From: Erythrobacter sp. 3-20A1M
GTDB taxonomy: Bacteria > Pseudomonadota > Alphaproteobacteria > Sphingomonadales > Sphingomonadaceae
Length of the DNA stretch: 64,000 nucleotides
Reading direction: 5' to 3'
Assembly: GCF_018636735.1 (NCBI RefSeq)
Contig: NZ_CP045200.1
Location: forward strand, 310,001 to 374,000
Position 1 is the first letter of the stretch, and the number at the start of each line of letters is the position of its first letter. A program made the translations under genes and the position numbers. This document shows positions 1-7,855 of the stretch, piece by piece. The notes under the pieces are model-generated. The model saw only the letters and a list, made by a program, of their open reading frames with translations, did not search any database and was not told where the DNA came from.

Positions 1-48
1 ACCCCGAAACCTTCGGTCAGTTTAGCGTCCCACCGGGGACGGTCGCGA

Positions 49-360
49 TCAAGCCAGTTTGATCTCGACATTGACGCCCGCGGCGAGGTCCAGCTTCATC
101 AGCGCGTCGACCGTCTGGGCGTTGGGCTGCACGATGTCGAGCAGCCGCTTGTAGGTGCGCACCTCGAACTGCTCGCGCGACTTCTTGTCGATGTGCGGGC
201 CGCGGTTCACGGTGAACTTCTCGATACGCGTCGGCATGGGAATGGGGCCACGAATAAGCGCACCGGTACGACGAGCGGTCTCTGCGATTTCGCCAGTCGC
301 CTGGTCGAGAACGCGATGATCGAACGCCTTGAGGCGAATGCGGATATTCTGAGCTTCCAT
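49..360 (-). CDS. rpsJ: 30S ribosomal protein S10
   Basis: Small-subunit protein of the 30S head, and in other bacteria also the NusE transcription antitermination factor. The 103-aa product has the usual family length and begins [20 protein letters not shown], with the conserved [19 protein letters not shown] block near residues 38-56. It is the first gene of the S10 operon, which continues off the left edge of the window. It lies 306 bp downstream of tuf. That gap holds a terminator, a promoter and a second terminator-like hairpin, so rpsJ appears to be separately transcribed and possibly attenuated. The identification is secure. Confidence 0.98.
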   Translation of the reverse strand: MEAQNIRIRLKAFDHRVLDQATGEIAETARRTGALIRGPIPMPTRIEKFTVNRGPHIDKKSREQFEVRTYKRLLDIVQPNAQTVDALMKLDLAAGVNVEIKLA

Positions 361-407
361 TACCTACACCGATGCGAAAGAGCCAAACGACCCGTTGCCA
401 GGCCATC

Positions 408-458
408 AAAAAAAGAAAGGCCCACCCGCTTTCCGGAAAACTCCGGAGAGGGCGGCCC
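408..458 (-). terminator. Terminator-like hairpin inside the rpsJ leader (possible attenuator)
   Basis: Read on the minus strand, a GC-rich stem (GGGCCGCCC against GGGTGGGCC, one mismatch and one wobble pair) encloses an inner TCCGGA-GTTT-TCCGGA hairpin. A T-rich run TTTCTTTTTTT (408-418) follows directly, which is the classical form of an intrinsic terminator. It lies about 50 nt before the rpsJ start and downstream of a promoter-like sequence at 505-533, so it would sit inside the rpsJ 5' leader. It could simply end read-through from tuf, or act as a ribosomal-protein-controlled attenuator as in the E. coli S10 leader. The structure is seen; the role is inferred. Confidence 0.65.
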
Positions 459-504
459 TCCTGAAATTCGTTTCGACGGAGACGAATCCCCGGGTCGAGG
501 CGCG

Positions 505-533
505 CATATACGAATCTGCTCGCGCTCTGGCAA
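505..533 (-). promoter_or_regulatory. Putative sigma-70-type promoter for rpsJ / S10 operon
   Basis: On the minus strand TTGCCA (528-533) and TATATG (505-510) are separated by exactly 17 bases, close to the TTGACA/TATAAT pattern. Transcription would begin near 498, giving a leader of about 138 nt before rpsJ. The site lies between the tuf terminator and the leader hairpin, where a separate S10 promoter is expected. Confidence 0.5.
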
Positions 534-612
534 CCCCCGTTTTCCAACAAATCGGGCGTTACCGGGAGGTTTCGACCGCCGCGTGCGACGGACGGCACCT
601 CCTATAAATAGC

Positions 613-646
613 GAAGGCCCGGCTCCCCATCGGGAACCGGGCCTTC
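613..646 (-). terminator. Intrinsic terminator after tuf
   Basis: A 10-bp perfect inverted repeat (GAAGGCCCGG / CCGGGCCTTC) with further partly paired bases towards the loop begins 20 bases downstream of the tuf stop codon. On the minus strand it is followed by the A/T-rich GCTATTTATAG rather than a long T-run. The position and stem strength fit a terminator ending the str operon transcript. Confidence 0.65.
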
Positions 647-666
647 TCAATTCGCTACGGCGAAGA

Positions 667-1857
667 TCAGGTGGTGATCTTCGACACCACGCCCGAGCCG
701 ACGGTACGCCCGCCTTCGCGGATCGCGAAGCGCAGACCTTCATCCATGGCGATCGGCGCGATCAGCTTGACCGAAATGGTCACGTTGTCGCCCGGCATAA
801 CCATCTCGGTGCCCTCGGGGAGGATGACCTCGCCGGTGACGTCCGTGGTGCGGAAGTAGAACTGCGGCCGGTAGTTGGCGAAGAACGGCGTGTGACGGCC
901 GCCTTCGTCCTTCGACAGAACATAGACTTCGGCGCTGAACTCGGTGTGCGGCGTAACCGAACCCGGCTTCGCCAGGACCTGGCCACGCTCCACGCCTTCA
1001 CGCGCAACGCCGCGGATCAGGGCACCGATGTTGTCGCCCGCTTCGCCGCGATCAAGCAGCTTGCGGAACATCTCGACGCCGGTGACGGTCGTCTTGGTGG
1101 TGTCCTTGATGCCGACGATCTCGACTTCGTCGCCGACGTTCACGACGCCGGTCTCGACGCGGCCGGTAACCACGGTGCCGCGGCCGGAGATCGAGAACAC
1201 GTCCTCGATCGGCATCAGGAACGCCTGGTCCACCGGGCGCTCGGGCTGCGGGATGTACTCGTCGACGGCCTTCATCAGCGCGATGATCGATTCCTTGCCG
1301 ATGTTGTCGTCGCGACCTTCGAGGGCGGCCAGGGCCGAACCCTTGACGATCGGAATATCGTCACCGTCGAAGCCGTACTCGGACAGCAGCTCGCGAACTT
1401 CCAGCTCGACCAGCTCGAGGATTTCCTCGTCGTCGACCTGGTCGACCTTGTTCATGTACACGACCAGCTGCGGCACGCCGACCTGACGAGCGAGCAGGAT
1501 GTGCTCGCGGGTCTGGGGCATCGGGCCGTCGGCGGCGTTCACGACCAGGATCGCGCCGTCCATCTGGGCGGCACCGGTGATCATGTTCTTCACGTAGTCG
1601 GCGTGACCCGGGCAGTCGACGTGAGCGTAGTGACGCGCTTCGGTCTCGTACTCGACGTGCGCGGTCGAGATGGTGATCCCGCGCTCACGCTCTTCGGGCG
1701 CCTTGTCGATGTTCGCGAAATCGACAGCCGAACCGCCGTAGGTCTCGGCCATCACCTTGGTGATCGCCGCGGTCAGCGTGGTCTTGCCGTGGTCGACGTG
1801 ACCGATCGTGCCGATGTTGCAGTGCGGCTTGTTCCGCTCGAATTTTTCCTTCGCCAT
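667..1857 (-). CDS. tuf: Elongation factor Tu
   Basis: GTPase that delivers aminoacyl-tRNA to the ribosomal A site. The 396-aa protein has the standard family length. The P-loop GHVDHGKT is at residues 19-26, followed by the DCPGH switch II motif and the NKVD nucleotide-specificity motif. The C-terminal barrels end in [13 protein letters not shown]. It lies 120 bp after fusA in the usual str-operon order and is followed by a terminator-like hairpin. Many proteobacteria carry a second tuf copy, which this window cannot show. Confidence 0.99.
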   Translation of the reverse strand: MAKEKFERNKPHCNIGTIGHVDHGKTTLTAAITKVMAETYGGSAVDFANIDKAPEERERGITISTAHVEYETEARHYAHVDCPGHADYVKNMITGAAQMDGAILVVNAADGPMPQTREHILLARQVGVPQLVVYMNKVDQVDDEEILELVELEVRELLSEYGFDGDDIPIVKGSALAALEGRDDNIGKESIIALMKAVDEYIPQPERPVDQAFLMPIEDVFSISGRGTVVTGRVETGVVNVGDEVEIVGIKDTTKTTVTGVEMFRKLLDRGEAGDNIGALIRGVAREGVERGQVLAKPGSVTPHTEFSAEVYVLSKDEGGRHTPFFANYRPQFYFRTTDVTGEVILPEGTEMVMPGDNVTISVKLIAPIAMDEGLRFAIREGGRTVGSGVVSKITT

Positions 1858-1977
1858 TTTACTCTTAACCTCTGTCTGTCAGATTTTGAATTTTCACCGG
1901 GAGAGGATCGGCGCCCCAGGTCGAAGGCCCCCGTAAGGACCTTCGTGAAGGCGCCGCCCCTACTCGCTTGCCCTGCC

Positions 1978-4110
1978 TTAGGCAAGCTTCTCCTTGACTT
2001 CCGCCGCGACGTTGGCCGGGACCTCGTCGTAGTGCGAGAACTGCATCGTGTACTGCGCGCGACCCTGCGTGAACGAACGCAGTTCGTTGACGTAGCCGAA
2101 CATGTTGGCGAGCGGCACATTGGCCTCCACCGCCTGGGCGTTGCCCCGGCTGTCGGTGCCCTGGATCTGTCCGCGCCGGCTGTTGAGGTCGCCGATCACG
2201 TCGCCGAGGTAATCCTCGGGCGTCACGACCTCGACCTTCATGATCGGCTCGAGCAGCTTGATCCCGGCCTTCTGCGCACCTTCGCGCATCGCGCCGCGAC
2301 CCGTGATCTCGAACGCCACCGTGCTCGAGTCGACGTCGTGGTACTTGCCGTCGATCAGCTCGATGGTGAAGTCGATGATCGGGAAGCCGACCAGATAGCC
2401 GCTCTCGGCCTGCTCGCGCATACCCTTCTCGACTGACGGAATATATTCGCGCGGAATATTGCCGCCCTTGATCTGGTCGTCGAAGACGATGCCCTGCCCG
2501 CGTTCGCCGGGGATCAGGCGTACCTTCGCCTCACCGAACTGGCCGGAACCACCCGACTGCTTCTTGTGGGTGTAGGTCAGCTCGACTTCGCGGGCGAGCG
2601 ATTCGCGATACGCCACCTGCGGCGCACCGACATTCGCCTCGACCTTGAACTCGCGCTTCATGCGATCGACCAGGATGTCGAGGTGAAGCTCGCCCATCCC
2701 CTTGATGATCGTCTGGCCCGATTCGTGGTCGGTCGTGACGCGGAAGCTCGGATCCTCGGCGGCCAGGCGGTTGAGCGCGACGCCCATCTTTTCCTGGTCG
2801 GCCTTGGTCTTGGGCTCCACCGACAGCTCGATCACGGGGTCCGGGAACTCCATGCGTTCGAGGATGATCGGCTTGGCCGGATCGCACAGCGTGTCGCCGG
2901 TGGTCGTATCCTTCATGCCCGCCAGAGCGACGATGTCGCCGGCGAACGCTTCCTCGATGTCCTCGCGATTGTTCGAGTGCATCAGCAGCATGCGGCCGAT
3001 CTTTTCCTTCTTGTCCTTCACCGAGTTCAGGACCTGGCCCTTGGCCAGCTTGCCCGAATAGATGCGGGTGAAGGTGAGCGAGCCGACGAACGGATCGTTC
3101 ATGATCTTGAAGGCCAGCGCGGCGAAAGGCGCGTCGTCGGACGACGGACGGGTCTCTTCCTCTTCGCTGTCGGGCAGGACACCCTTGATCGCCGGAACGT
3201 CGAGCGGGCTCGGCATGTAATCGACCACGGCGTCGAGCAGGGGCTGAACGCCCTTGTTCTTGAACGCCGAACCACAGGTCACCGGCACGAAATCGCGCGC
3301 CATCGTGCCCTTGCGGATCAGTTTCTTAAGCGTGGCGATGTCAGGCTCGTTACCTTCGAGATAGGCTTCCATGACCTCGTCGTCCTGTTCGACGACGGTT
3401 TCGATCAGCTTCTCGCGGTACTCGGCGACCTTGTCGGCCATGTCCTCGGGAATGTCGACGAATTCGTACTTCGCGCCGAGGTCTTCGGCCTGCCACACGA
3501 TACCGCGATTGGCGACGAGGTCGACGACGCCCTTCAGGTCGCTTTCCGCACCGATCGGCAGCGTGATGACCAGCGGGGTTGCGCCGAGACGGTCGACGAT
3601 CGACTGGACGCAATAATAGAAATCGGCGCCAGTGCGGTCGAGCTTGTTGATGAAGCACATGCGCGGAACGCCGTACTTGTCAGCCTGCCGCCAGACGGTT
3701 TCGGACTGGGGCTCGACCCCGGCCACGCCGTCGAACACGGCAACCGCGCCGTCGAGCACGCGCAGCGAACGCTCGACTTCGATGGTGAAGTCCACGTGGC
3801 CGGGCGTGTCGATGATGTTGATGCGGTACTTGGGCATGTCCGCACGCAGCGCTTCGGGATCCGAACGGGCATCCATCGCCGGGTCTTCGGGCGTCCAGAA
3901 CGTGGTGGTCGCGGCCGAGGTGATCGTGATCCCGCGTTCCTGCTCCTGCTCCATCCAGTCCATGGTCGCGGCGCCGTCGTGGACTTCGCCGATCTTGTAG
4001 GACTTGCCGGTGTAATAGAGGATACGCTCGGTCGTGGTGGTCTTGCCGGCATCGATGTGCGCCATGATGCCGATATTGCGATAGCGCTCCAGCGGATAGT
4101 CGCGGGCCAT
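1978..4110 (-). CDS. fusA: Elongation factor G
   Basis: Ribosomal translocase GTPase. The P-loop AHIDAGKT is at residues 17-24, and DTPGHVDF and NKLDRTGAD mark the other GTP-binding motifs. The C-terminal EF-G domains end in [15 protein letters not shown]. The start is placed at ATG 4110 because GAGGAA lies a few bases upstream and [12 protein letters not shown] is the expected N-terminus; the frame stays open to 4167 but that extension looks non-coding. The protein is about 710 aa, slightly longer than E. coli EF-G, with an acidic insert ([13 protein letters not shown]) around residue 300. It sits between rpsG and tuf. Confidence 0.98.
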   Translation of the reverse strand: MARDYPLERYRNIGIMAHIDAGKTTTTERILYYTGKSYKIGEVHDGAATMDWMEQEQERGITITSAATTTFWTPEDPAMDARSDPEALRADMPKYRINIIDTPGHVDFTIEVERSLRVLDGAVAVFDGVAGVEPQSETVWRQADKYGVPRMCFINKLDRTGADFYYCVQSIVDRLGATPLVITLPIGAESDLKGVVDLVANRGIVWQAEDLGAKYEFVDIPEDMADKVAEYREKLIETVVEQDDEVMEAYLEGNEPDIATLKKLIRKGTMARDFVPVTCGSAFKNKGVQPLLDAVVDYMPSPLDVPAIKGVLPDSEEEETRPSSDDAPFAALAFKIMNDPFVGSLTFTRIYSGKLAKGQVLNSVKDKKEKIGRMLLMHSNNREDIEEAFAGDIVALAGMKDTTTGDTLCDPAKPIILERMEFPDPVIELSVEPKTKADQEKMGVALNRLAAEDPSFRVTTDHESGQTIIKGMGELHLDILVDRMKREFKVEANVGAPQVAYRESLAREVELTYTHKKQSGGSGQFGEAKVRLIPGERGQGIVFDDQIKGGNIPREYIPSVEKGMREQAESGYLVGFPIIDFTIELIDGKYHDVDSSTVAFEITGRGAMREGAQKAGIKLLEPIMKVEVVTPEDYLGDVIGDLNSRRGQIQGTDSRGNAQAVEANVPLANMFGYVNELRSFTQGRAQYTMQFSHYDEVPANVAAEVKEKLA

Positions 4111-4242
4111 GATAATTCCTCGTCGGGTTCGAATGTAAAGCAGGGGCTGCCGGTAAGCCTCCCCCATATGGGTATCAGTGTGACCGATTGAAGACGCGGG
4201 GACCGCCGGCCGTCGCCGAGCGGCCCCGCTTTGACCGATCTC

Positions 4243-4713
4243 TTACCAGCGGTAGTGCGAGAAGGCGCGGTTCGCGTCCGCCATGCGGTGCGTGTCCTCG
4301 CGCTTCTTCACCGCGTTGCCGCGGTTGTTCGACGCATCGAGCAGCTCGCCCGAGAGGCGCGCCGCCATGGTGGTTTCCGGGCGACCGCGCGCCGCGGTGA
4401 TCATCCAGCGGATGGCCAGCGCCTGGGCACGCTCGGGACGGACCTCGACCGGCACCTGGTAGGTCGCACCGCCAACGCGACGGCTGCGGACCTCCACCTG
4501 CGGCTTGATGTTGTCGAGCGCGGCGTGGAACACCTCGACCGGGTTCGCCTTGGCCTTCGCCTCGACGGTGTCGAGCGCGCCATAGACGATCTTCTCGGCC
4601 ACGGCCTTCTTACCATCGAGCATCAGGTTGTTCATGAACTTGGACAGCACCAGATCACCGAACTTGGGATCGGGCAGGATTTCGCGCTTTTCCGGGCGAC
4701 GACGACGTGACAT
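4243..4713 (-). CDS. rpsG: 30S ribosomal protein S7
   Basis: Primary 16S rRNA-binding protein that nucleates assembly of the 30S head; in E. coli it also represses its own operon. The 156-aa product begins [20 protein letters not shown] and contains the conserved [12 protein letters not shown] segment. AAGGAG lies about 9 bases before the ATG. The 138-nt gap from rpsL holds two strong hairpins just upstream of this start, in the place where E. coli S7 binds its own mRNA. Confidence 0.98.
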   Translation of the reverse strand: MSRRRRPEKREILPDPKFGDLVLSKFMNNLMLDGKKAVAEKIVYGALDTVEAKAKANPVEVFHAALDNIKPQVEVRSRRVGGATYQVPVEVRPERAQALAIRWMITAARGRPETTMAARLSGELLDASNNRGNAVKKREDTHRMADANRAFSHYRW

Positions 4714-4737
4714 ATTTTCTAACTCCTTCGGAGTGGT

Positions 4738-4830
4738 CGCTCACATCCGTGAGCGTCCTGCGGCACCGGCCCGCTCCCCCACCCGGCCACCCAAATCCTA
4801 CCCACGTAGGGGTGACCGGGTGAGGGAGCG
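4738..4830 (-). promoter_or_regulatory. Paired hairpins between rpsL and rpsG (candidate S7 autoregulatory site)
   Basis: Two inverted repeats lie in the rpsL-rpsG intercistronic region. The first, 4772-4830, pairs two 15-nt arms (CGCTCCCCCACCCGG with CCGGGTGAGGGAGCG, one mismatch) and has a nested CCTAC-CCAC-GTAGG hairpin inside. The second, 4738-4755, is a perfect 7-bp stem CGCTCAC-ATCC-GTGAGCG ending about 25 nt before the rpsG ATG. Neither has a T-run, so they are not intrinsic terminators. In E. coli, S7 represses translation by binding the S12-S7 intercistronic region; the same role here is inferred from position. Confidence 0.5.
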
Positions 4831-4851
4831 AGCCGCCGCCGCGCCTAAACC

Positions 4852-5223
4852 TTACTTCGGGCGCTTGGCGCCGTACTTCGAACGGCTCTGCTTGCGGTCC
4901 TTCACACCCTGCGTGTCGAGCACGCCGCGCAGCACATGATAGCGCACGCCGGGAAGGTCGCGCACACGCCCGCCGCGGATCAGCACCACGGAGTGCTCCT
5001 GCAGGTTGTGCCCTTCGCCGGGGATGTAGGTGATGACCTCGCGCTGGTTGGTCAGGCGGACCTTGGCAACCTTGCGCAGCGCCGAGTTCGGCTTCTTCGG
5101 GGTCGTGGTATAGACACGGGTGCAAACGCCGCGCTTCTGCGGGTTGGCTTCCATCGCAGGGACCTTGCTCTTGGCCTTCTGCGGTTCGCGGCCCTTGCGG
5201 ACCAGCTGGTTGATCGTCGGCAT
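4852..5223 (-). CDS. rpsL: 30S ribosomal protein S12 (Arg at residue 88)
   Basis: Decoding-centre protein, 123 aa, first gene of the str operon. The conserved [13 protein letters not shown] loop is intact (Lys43, Lys44). In the second decoding-site loop the sequence reads [13 protein letters not shown], so residue 88, counted from Met, is Arg (codon CGC) where E. coli has Lys. Replacement of this Lys by Arg is a known streptomycin-resistance change in E. coli and Mycobacterium. The rest is conventional, ending KYGAKRPK. Confidence 0.98.
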   Translation of the reverse strand: MPTINQLVRKGREPQKAKSKVPAMEANPQKRGVCTRVYTTTPKKPNSALRKVAKVRLTNQREVITYIPGEGHNLQEHSVVLIRGGRVRDLPGVRYHVLRGVLDTQGVKDRKQSRSKYGAKRPK

Positions 5224-5604
5224 ATGAGTTCTTTCTCTTCACCGTATGGAGGCGGCAACTAGCGGATCGGGACGGAATGTATCGGTTCGGGCGAGCGCCA
5301 CGCGGGCGCATCGCGCCGCACACGGTGTTCTCGCACGAGCCTGAAACGCTCCACCCTCGGGCCGCACGGCCACCGGGTTACTTTGACGGCTGCCCCGCGC
5401 GAGCCCCACCCTGTCAAGCGTGAGGTTCGCCCCAATAGAAAAGAGCCCGACGCGCATCGGCACCAGGCCCCGGGACACCACCGGCAATGTTCAGCTCTAT
5501 CTACCCGGGGCGGCGCAAGCGCTGCCTCGGATAGGCGCGCACATACGCACTTGTGGGATTCGGGTCAAGGGAGCGGTCGACCGCCCGACCGGAAACGACC
5601 GCCG
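5224..5604. other. Intergenic region rpsL-SRAP gene (no gene)
   Basis: This 381-bp region separates the str operon from the SRAP gene, whose 3' end abuts it. It holds the candidate str promoter at 5540-5568 and is otherwise an apparent long leader of rpsL. No reading frame in it has recognisable protein features. Confidence 0.6.
5540..5568 (-). promoter_or_regulatory. Putative str operon promoter
   Basis: On the minus strand TTGACC (5563-5568) and TATGTG (5540-5545) are 17 bases apart. The -35 matches the consensus well and the -10 only partly. It lies about 315 bases before rpsL, so the operon would have a long untranslated leader. No better pair was noticed nearer the gene. Confidence 0.45.
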
Positions 5605-6228
5605 CTACAACAGCGAAGGCTGCGCCGCCCCGCCCGCCCATGGCTCATCCGTCCGCTCGAGCGTCAGCGGCCCTTCCCACGGGCGGCACAGCGCGCGCGC
5701 CGCCTCGGGCTCGCCCGCGGTCCAGATGGCGTAGTCGCTGGCTGACAGGATCACCGGCATCCGGTCGTGGCAATCGGCCGCCACGCCGCAGGCATCGGTC
5801 ATCACCATGGAGTAGCATCGCCCCCACTCGTCGCTGTCGCGCCAGATCCCCGCGCAGGCAAACAGCGGCGCGTCGGGCAGCGAGAGCCAGCTGCGCGTTT
5901 TGCCCCCGCGCGGCCCCTCCGCCTCTGCCCAAGCGGTAAGCGGGATGAGGCAGCGCCGCTCGGCAAAGCTGTAGCGCCAGAAGAACCCGTCGAGCTTGTC
6001 GGCGCGCGTATTGTTGACCGGCTTGGGCTTCAACGCCTGCCCCTTCGACCCGGTGCGCTGGAGCGGAAAGCCCCAATTCATCGAGACCAGCGCCCCTTCG
6101 GCCACGACCATGCCGGGCGTGCCGGGAAAGACCTCGCCTGCAAAGTTCGCGCCGGCGGGCTGCTCGATCGCCGAGAACCATTTGGCGACCTCGGCGGTGG
6201 TTTTGGTCAGGCGATAGAGATTACACAT
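5605..6228 (-). CDS. SOS response-associated peptidase (SRAP / YedK-HMCES family)
   Basis: Predicted to protect abasic sites in single-stranded DNA by forming a covalent thiazolidine link through its N-terminal cysteine. The 207-aa protein starts MCNLYRLTK, so Cys2 is exposed after Met removal. It also has the family Asn in KPVNNTRAD, the glutamate in TAWAEAEG and the histidine in CHDRMPVIL. Length is typical. It stands alone between the str operon and the tad genes. No LexA-type operator was identified upstream. Confidence 0.93.
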   Translation of the reverse strand: MCNLYRLTKTTAEVAKWFSAIEQPAGANFAGEVFPGTPGMVVAEGALVSMNWGFPLQRTGSKGQALKPKPVNNTRADKLDGFFWRYSFAERRCLIPLTAWAEAEGPRGGKTRSWLSLPDAPLFACAGIWRDSDEWGRCYSMVMTDACGVAADCHDRMPVILSASDYAIWTAGEPEAARALCRPWEGPLTLERTDEPWAGGAAQPSLL

Positions 6229-6377
6229 GGGGACTGTTTAACGGCGTTTGGCTTGGGACGACAGGCTTCGGCCATAGGTGACAGTGCCCAGCCTTATAGA
6301 TCGGCTCCGGGCGAAAACACACGCGGCGAAATGCGAGGGGAGGATGCACGCCGCCCTCCTTACCCACCCTTCCCCGC

Positions 6378-7010
6378 TCAGCAGGTCAGCGGGGTCAGCT
6401 TCTGCGTGTTGGTGATCGCGTTCTCGGTCCGGTCGCGCACGTTGAAGGCGCTTTCGTAGCGGATGATCGGGTCGGAGATCACGCGGTCCCAGAACAGCGG
6501 CTGGTACTCGTAGGTCGCCTCGACGAAGATTACCGCGGTGCCCTGCCCCGCCGCGATCTGGTGGCCGGGCGCGCCGAGCCCGTCCTTCAGGCTGTCGTCG
6601 TTCGCCCCGTCGCCCTGCTCGCCATAGGCGGGATCGACGTCGAGACCGCCGTAGCAACGCTGCCATTCGATCATCTGCCCCTTCTTCGATCCGGTTTTGC
6701 CGTTGTCCTGAAGGGAGGAGACGACGACGCGGCCGTTGTCCTCGAAATTATACGAGCCGCCGATGGCCGGTACGCCGGCGAAGACCTCGTAGATGTCGGC
6801 CTCGTCCACGCTCTCGGGATTGCGGCCCGCATTGTCGGCGACCGACATCGCGATCTGGCTCGTGCGCAGCTGGGCGATGGTGTAATTTGTGGTCTCGATC
6901 CCGCCCAGGATCAGCGTCAGGAACACCGGCAGGCCGAGCGCGAATTCGATATAGGCGACGCCGCCGGTCGCGCGGCGCAGGCGGGAGAGGAAGGCGGCGG
7001 GCGCGATCAC
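6378..7010 (-). CDS. TadE-like pseudopilin / pilus assembly protein
   Basis: Predicted minor pilin of the Tad (Flp) pilus system. Near the N-terminus is the TadE signature GGVAYIEFALGLPVFLTLIL, a glycine followed by a hydrophobic helix with a conserved Glu, which anchors the protein in the inner membrane. The remaining 160 or so residues are an extracytoplasmic domain. The start is GTG at 7010, overlapping the stop of the preceding gene by 4 bases (GTGA), which implies translational coupling. It is the last of three tad genes here; the secretion ATPase, prepilin peptidase and Flp pilin genes are not in the window. Confidence 0.85.
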   Translation of the reverse strand: MIAPAAFLSRLRRATGGVAYIEFALGLPVFLTLILGGIETTNYTIAQLRTSQIAMSVADNAGRNPESVDEADIYEVFAGVPAIGGSYNFEDNGRVVVSSLQDNGKTGSKKGQMIEWQRCYGGLDVDPAYGEQGDGANDDSLKDGLGAPGHQIAAGQGTAVIFVEATYEYQPLFWDRVISDPIIRYESAFNVRDRTENAITNTQKLTPLTC

Positions 7011-7855
7011 GGGCGACCGTTACCGTTACCGTTACCGTTACCGTTACCGTTACCGTTACCGTTACCGTTACCGTTACCGTTGCCGTTACCGCCGCCCGCA
7101 TTGGCGTTCACGCCGATACCGCCGACGCAGACACCCAGGCCCAGCCCGTTGCCGGTTCCGTTGTTGAGCCCCACTGCGAGGCCGTTACCGTTGCAATTGC
7201 CGCCAGAACCGCCCGGGCCGCTCGCTACCGGTTTGCCACACAGGACGGGCGGCGTGACGCGCTCGCCGAAAGGCTGGTTGCGCACTGCCGCCTCCAGGGC
7301 CAGCTCGAACTCGTCGGAGCCGCCCCACAGCCAGCCACTGTTGAACAGGCGCGGCACGAGCGCGTCGACCTGGTAGAAGATGACGTCGTCGGGAGAGCCG
7401 CGACCGGTGGTACCGGCGGTCTGGTGGGTATCGTACACCCCGTTTTCGTTCTCGTCGCGCCAGCAATCGCCGTCGTCGGCGTCGAAGCTGCCATTCTTGT
7501 TGACGTCGGTCAGCAAAGGTTCGGCATTGCCGATGCTGGAGAAGCGGTAGAAGCTGGTCTGCTTCACATCGATCTCCGCCCCGATCGCGATGGTCCCGAT
7601 CTGGTCGCGGATCATCTGCTCGACCTGCTCCTCCACGGTCTCGCCGGAATAGGACAGCTCGGGATTCTGCACGGAAGCACGGCGCGCGGCGTCGTTCACC
7701 GCGCCCTGCATCACCGCGCGGACATAGCTCTGATAGCCGAAGTCGAGCCCGGCGATGATCACCGTCAGCAGGGGGATCAGGATCAGCGCGAACTCGACGA
7801 TGGTCGCGCCGCGTTCGTCGCGCGCGATGCGGGAGGGGAACATGCGGCGGATCAT
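7007..7855 (-). CDS. TadE/TadG-family protein with Gly-Asn repeat tail
   Basis: Second Tad pilus-assembly protein, 282 aa. The N-terminal GATIVEFALILIPLLTVIIA is the TadE membrane segment. The extracytoplasmic part contains an Asp/Asn-rich stretch (DVNKNGSFDADDGDCW, then DENENGVYD) that looks like a calcium-binding loop. The last ~75 residues are Gly/Asn-rich and end in about 13 Gly-Asn dipeptides encoded by a perfect hexanucleotide repeat. It overlaps TadG upstream and the next TadE-like gene downstream by 4 bases each. Its pilus role is inferred from family and neighbours; the tail is unusual and its function unknown. Confidence 0.82.
   Translation of the reverse strand: MIRRMFPSRIARDERGATIVEFALILIPLLTVIIAGLDFGYQSYVRAVMQGAVNDAARRASVQNPELSYSGETVEEQVEQMIRDQIGTIAIGAEIDVKQTSFYRFSSIGNAEPLLTDVNKNGSFDADDGDCWRDENENGVYDTHQTAGTTGRGSPDDVIFYQVDALVPRLFNSGWLWGGSDEFELALEAAVRNQPFGERVTPPVLCGKPVASGPGGSGGNCNGNGLAVGLNNGTGNGLGLGVCVGGIGVNANAGGGNGNGNGNGNGNGNGNGNGNGNGNGRP
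7016..7087. repeat. Hexanucleotide tandem repeat (ACCGTT)n
   Basis: Eleven perfect copies of ACCGTT occupy 7016-7081, followed by one variant GCCGTT. The repeat lies in frame at the 3' end of the TadE/TadG-like gene and encodes alternating Gly and Asn. A 6-bp unit can expand or contract without changing the frame, so the tail length may vary between strains. It ends 6 bases before the start of the next gene. Confidence 0.95.

Larger units (their letters stand above)
361..666. other. Intergenic region tuf-rpsJ (no gene)
   Basis: This 306-bp gap holds no supportable gene. It contains the tuf terminator (613-646), a promoter-like site (505-533) and the leader hairpin with T-run (408-458), listed separately. 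Long open frames crossing it on either strand are extensions of antisense frames over tuf and rpsJ. Confidence 0.7.

Noticed and set aside
193-2436. Very long plus-strand open frame opposite tuf and rpsJ (and similar ones opposite fusA, the M16 gene, gdh and others)
   Set aside because: It is the antisense frame of highly biased GC-rich genes; its translation is Arg/Asp/Val-rich with no motifs, and it spans terminators and intergenic DNA.
7016-7087. CRISPR-like or satellite array
   Set aside because: Units are 6 bp, contiguous and without spacers, and they lie in frame within a coding sequence.
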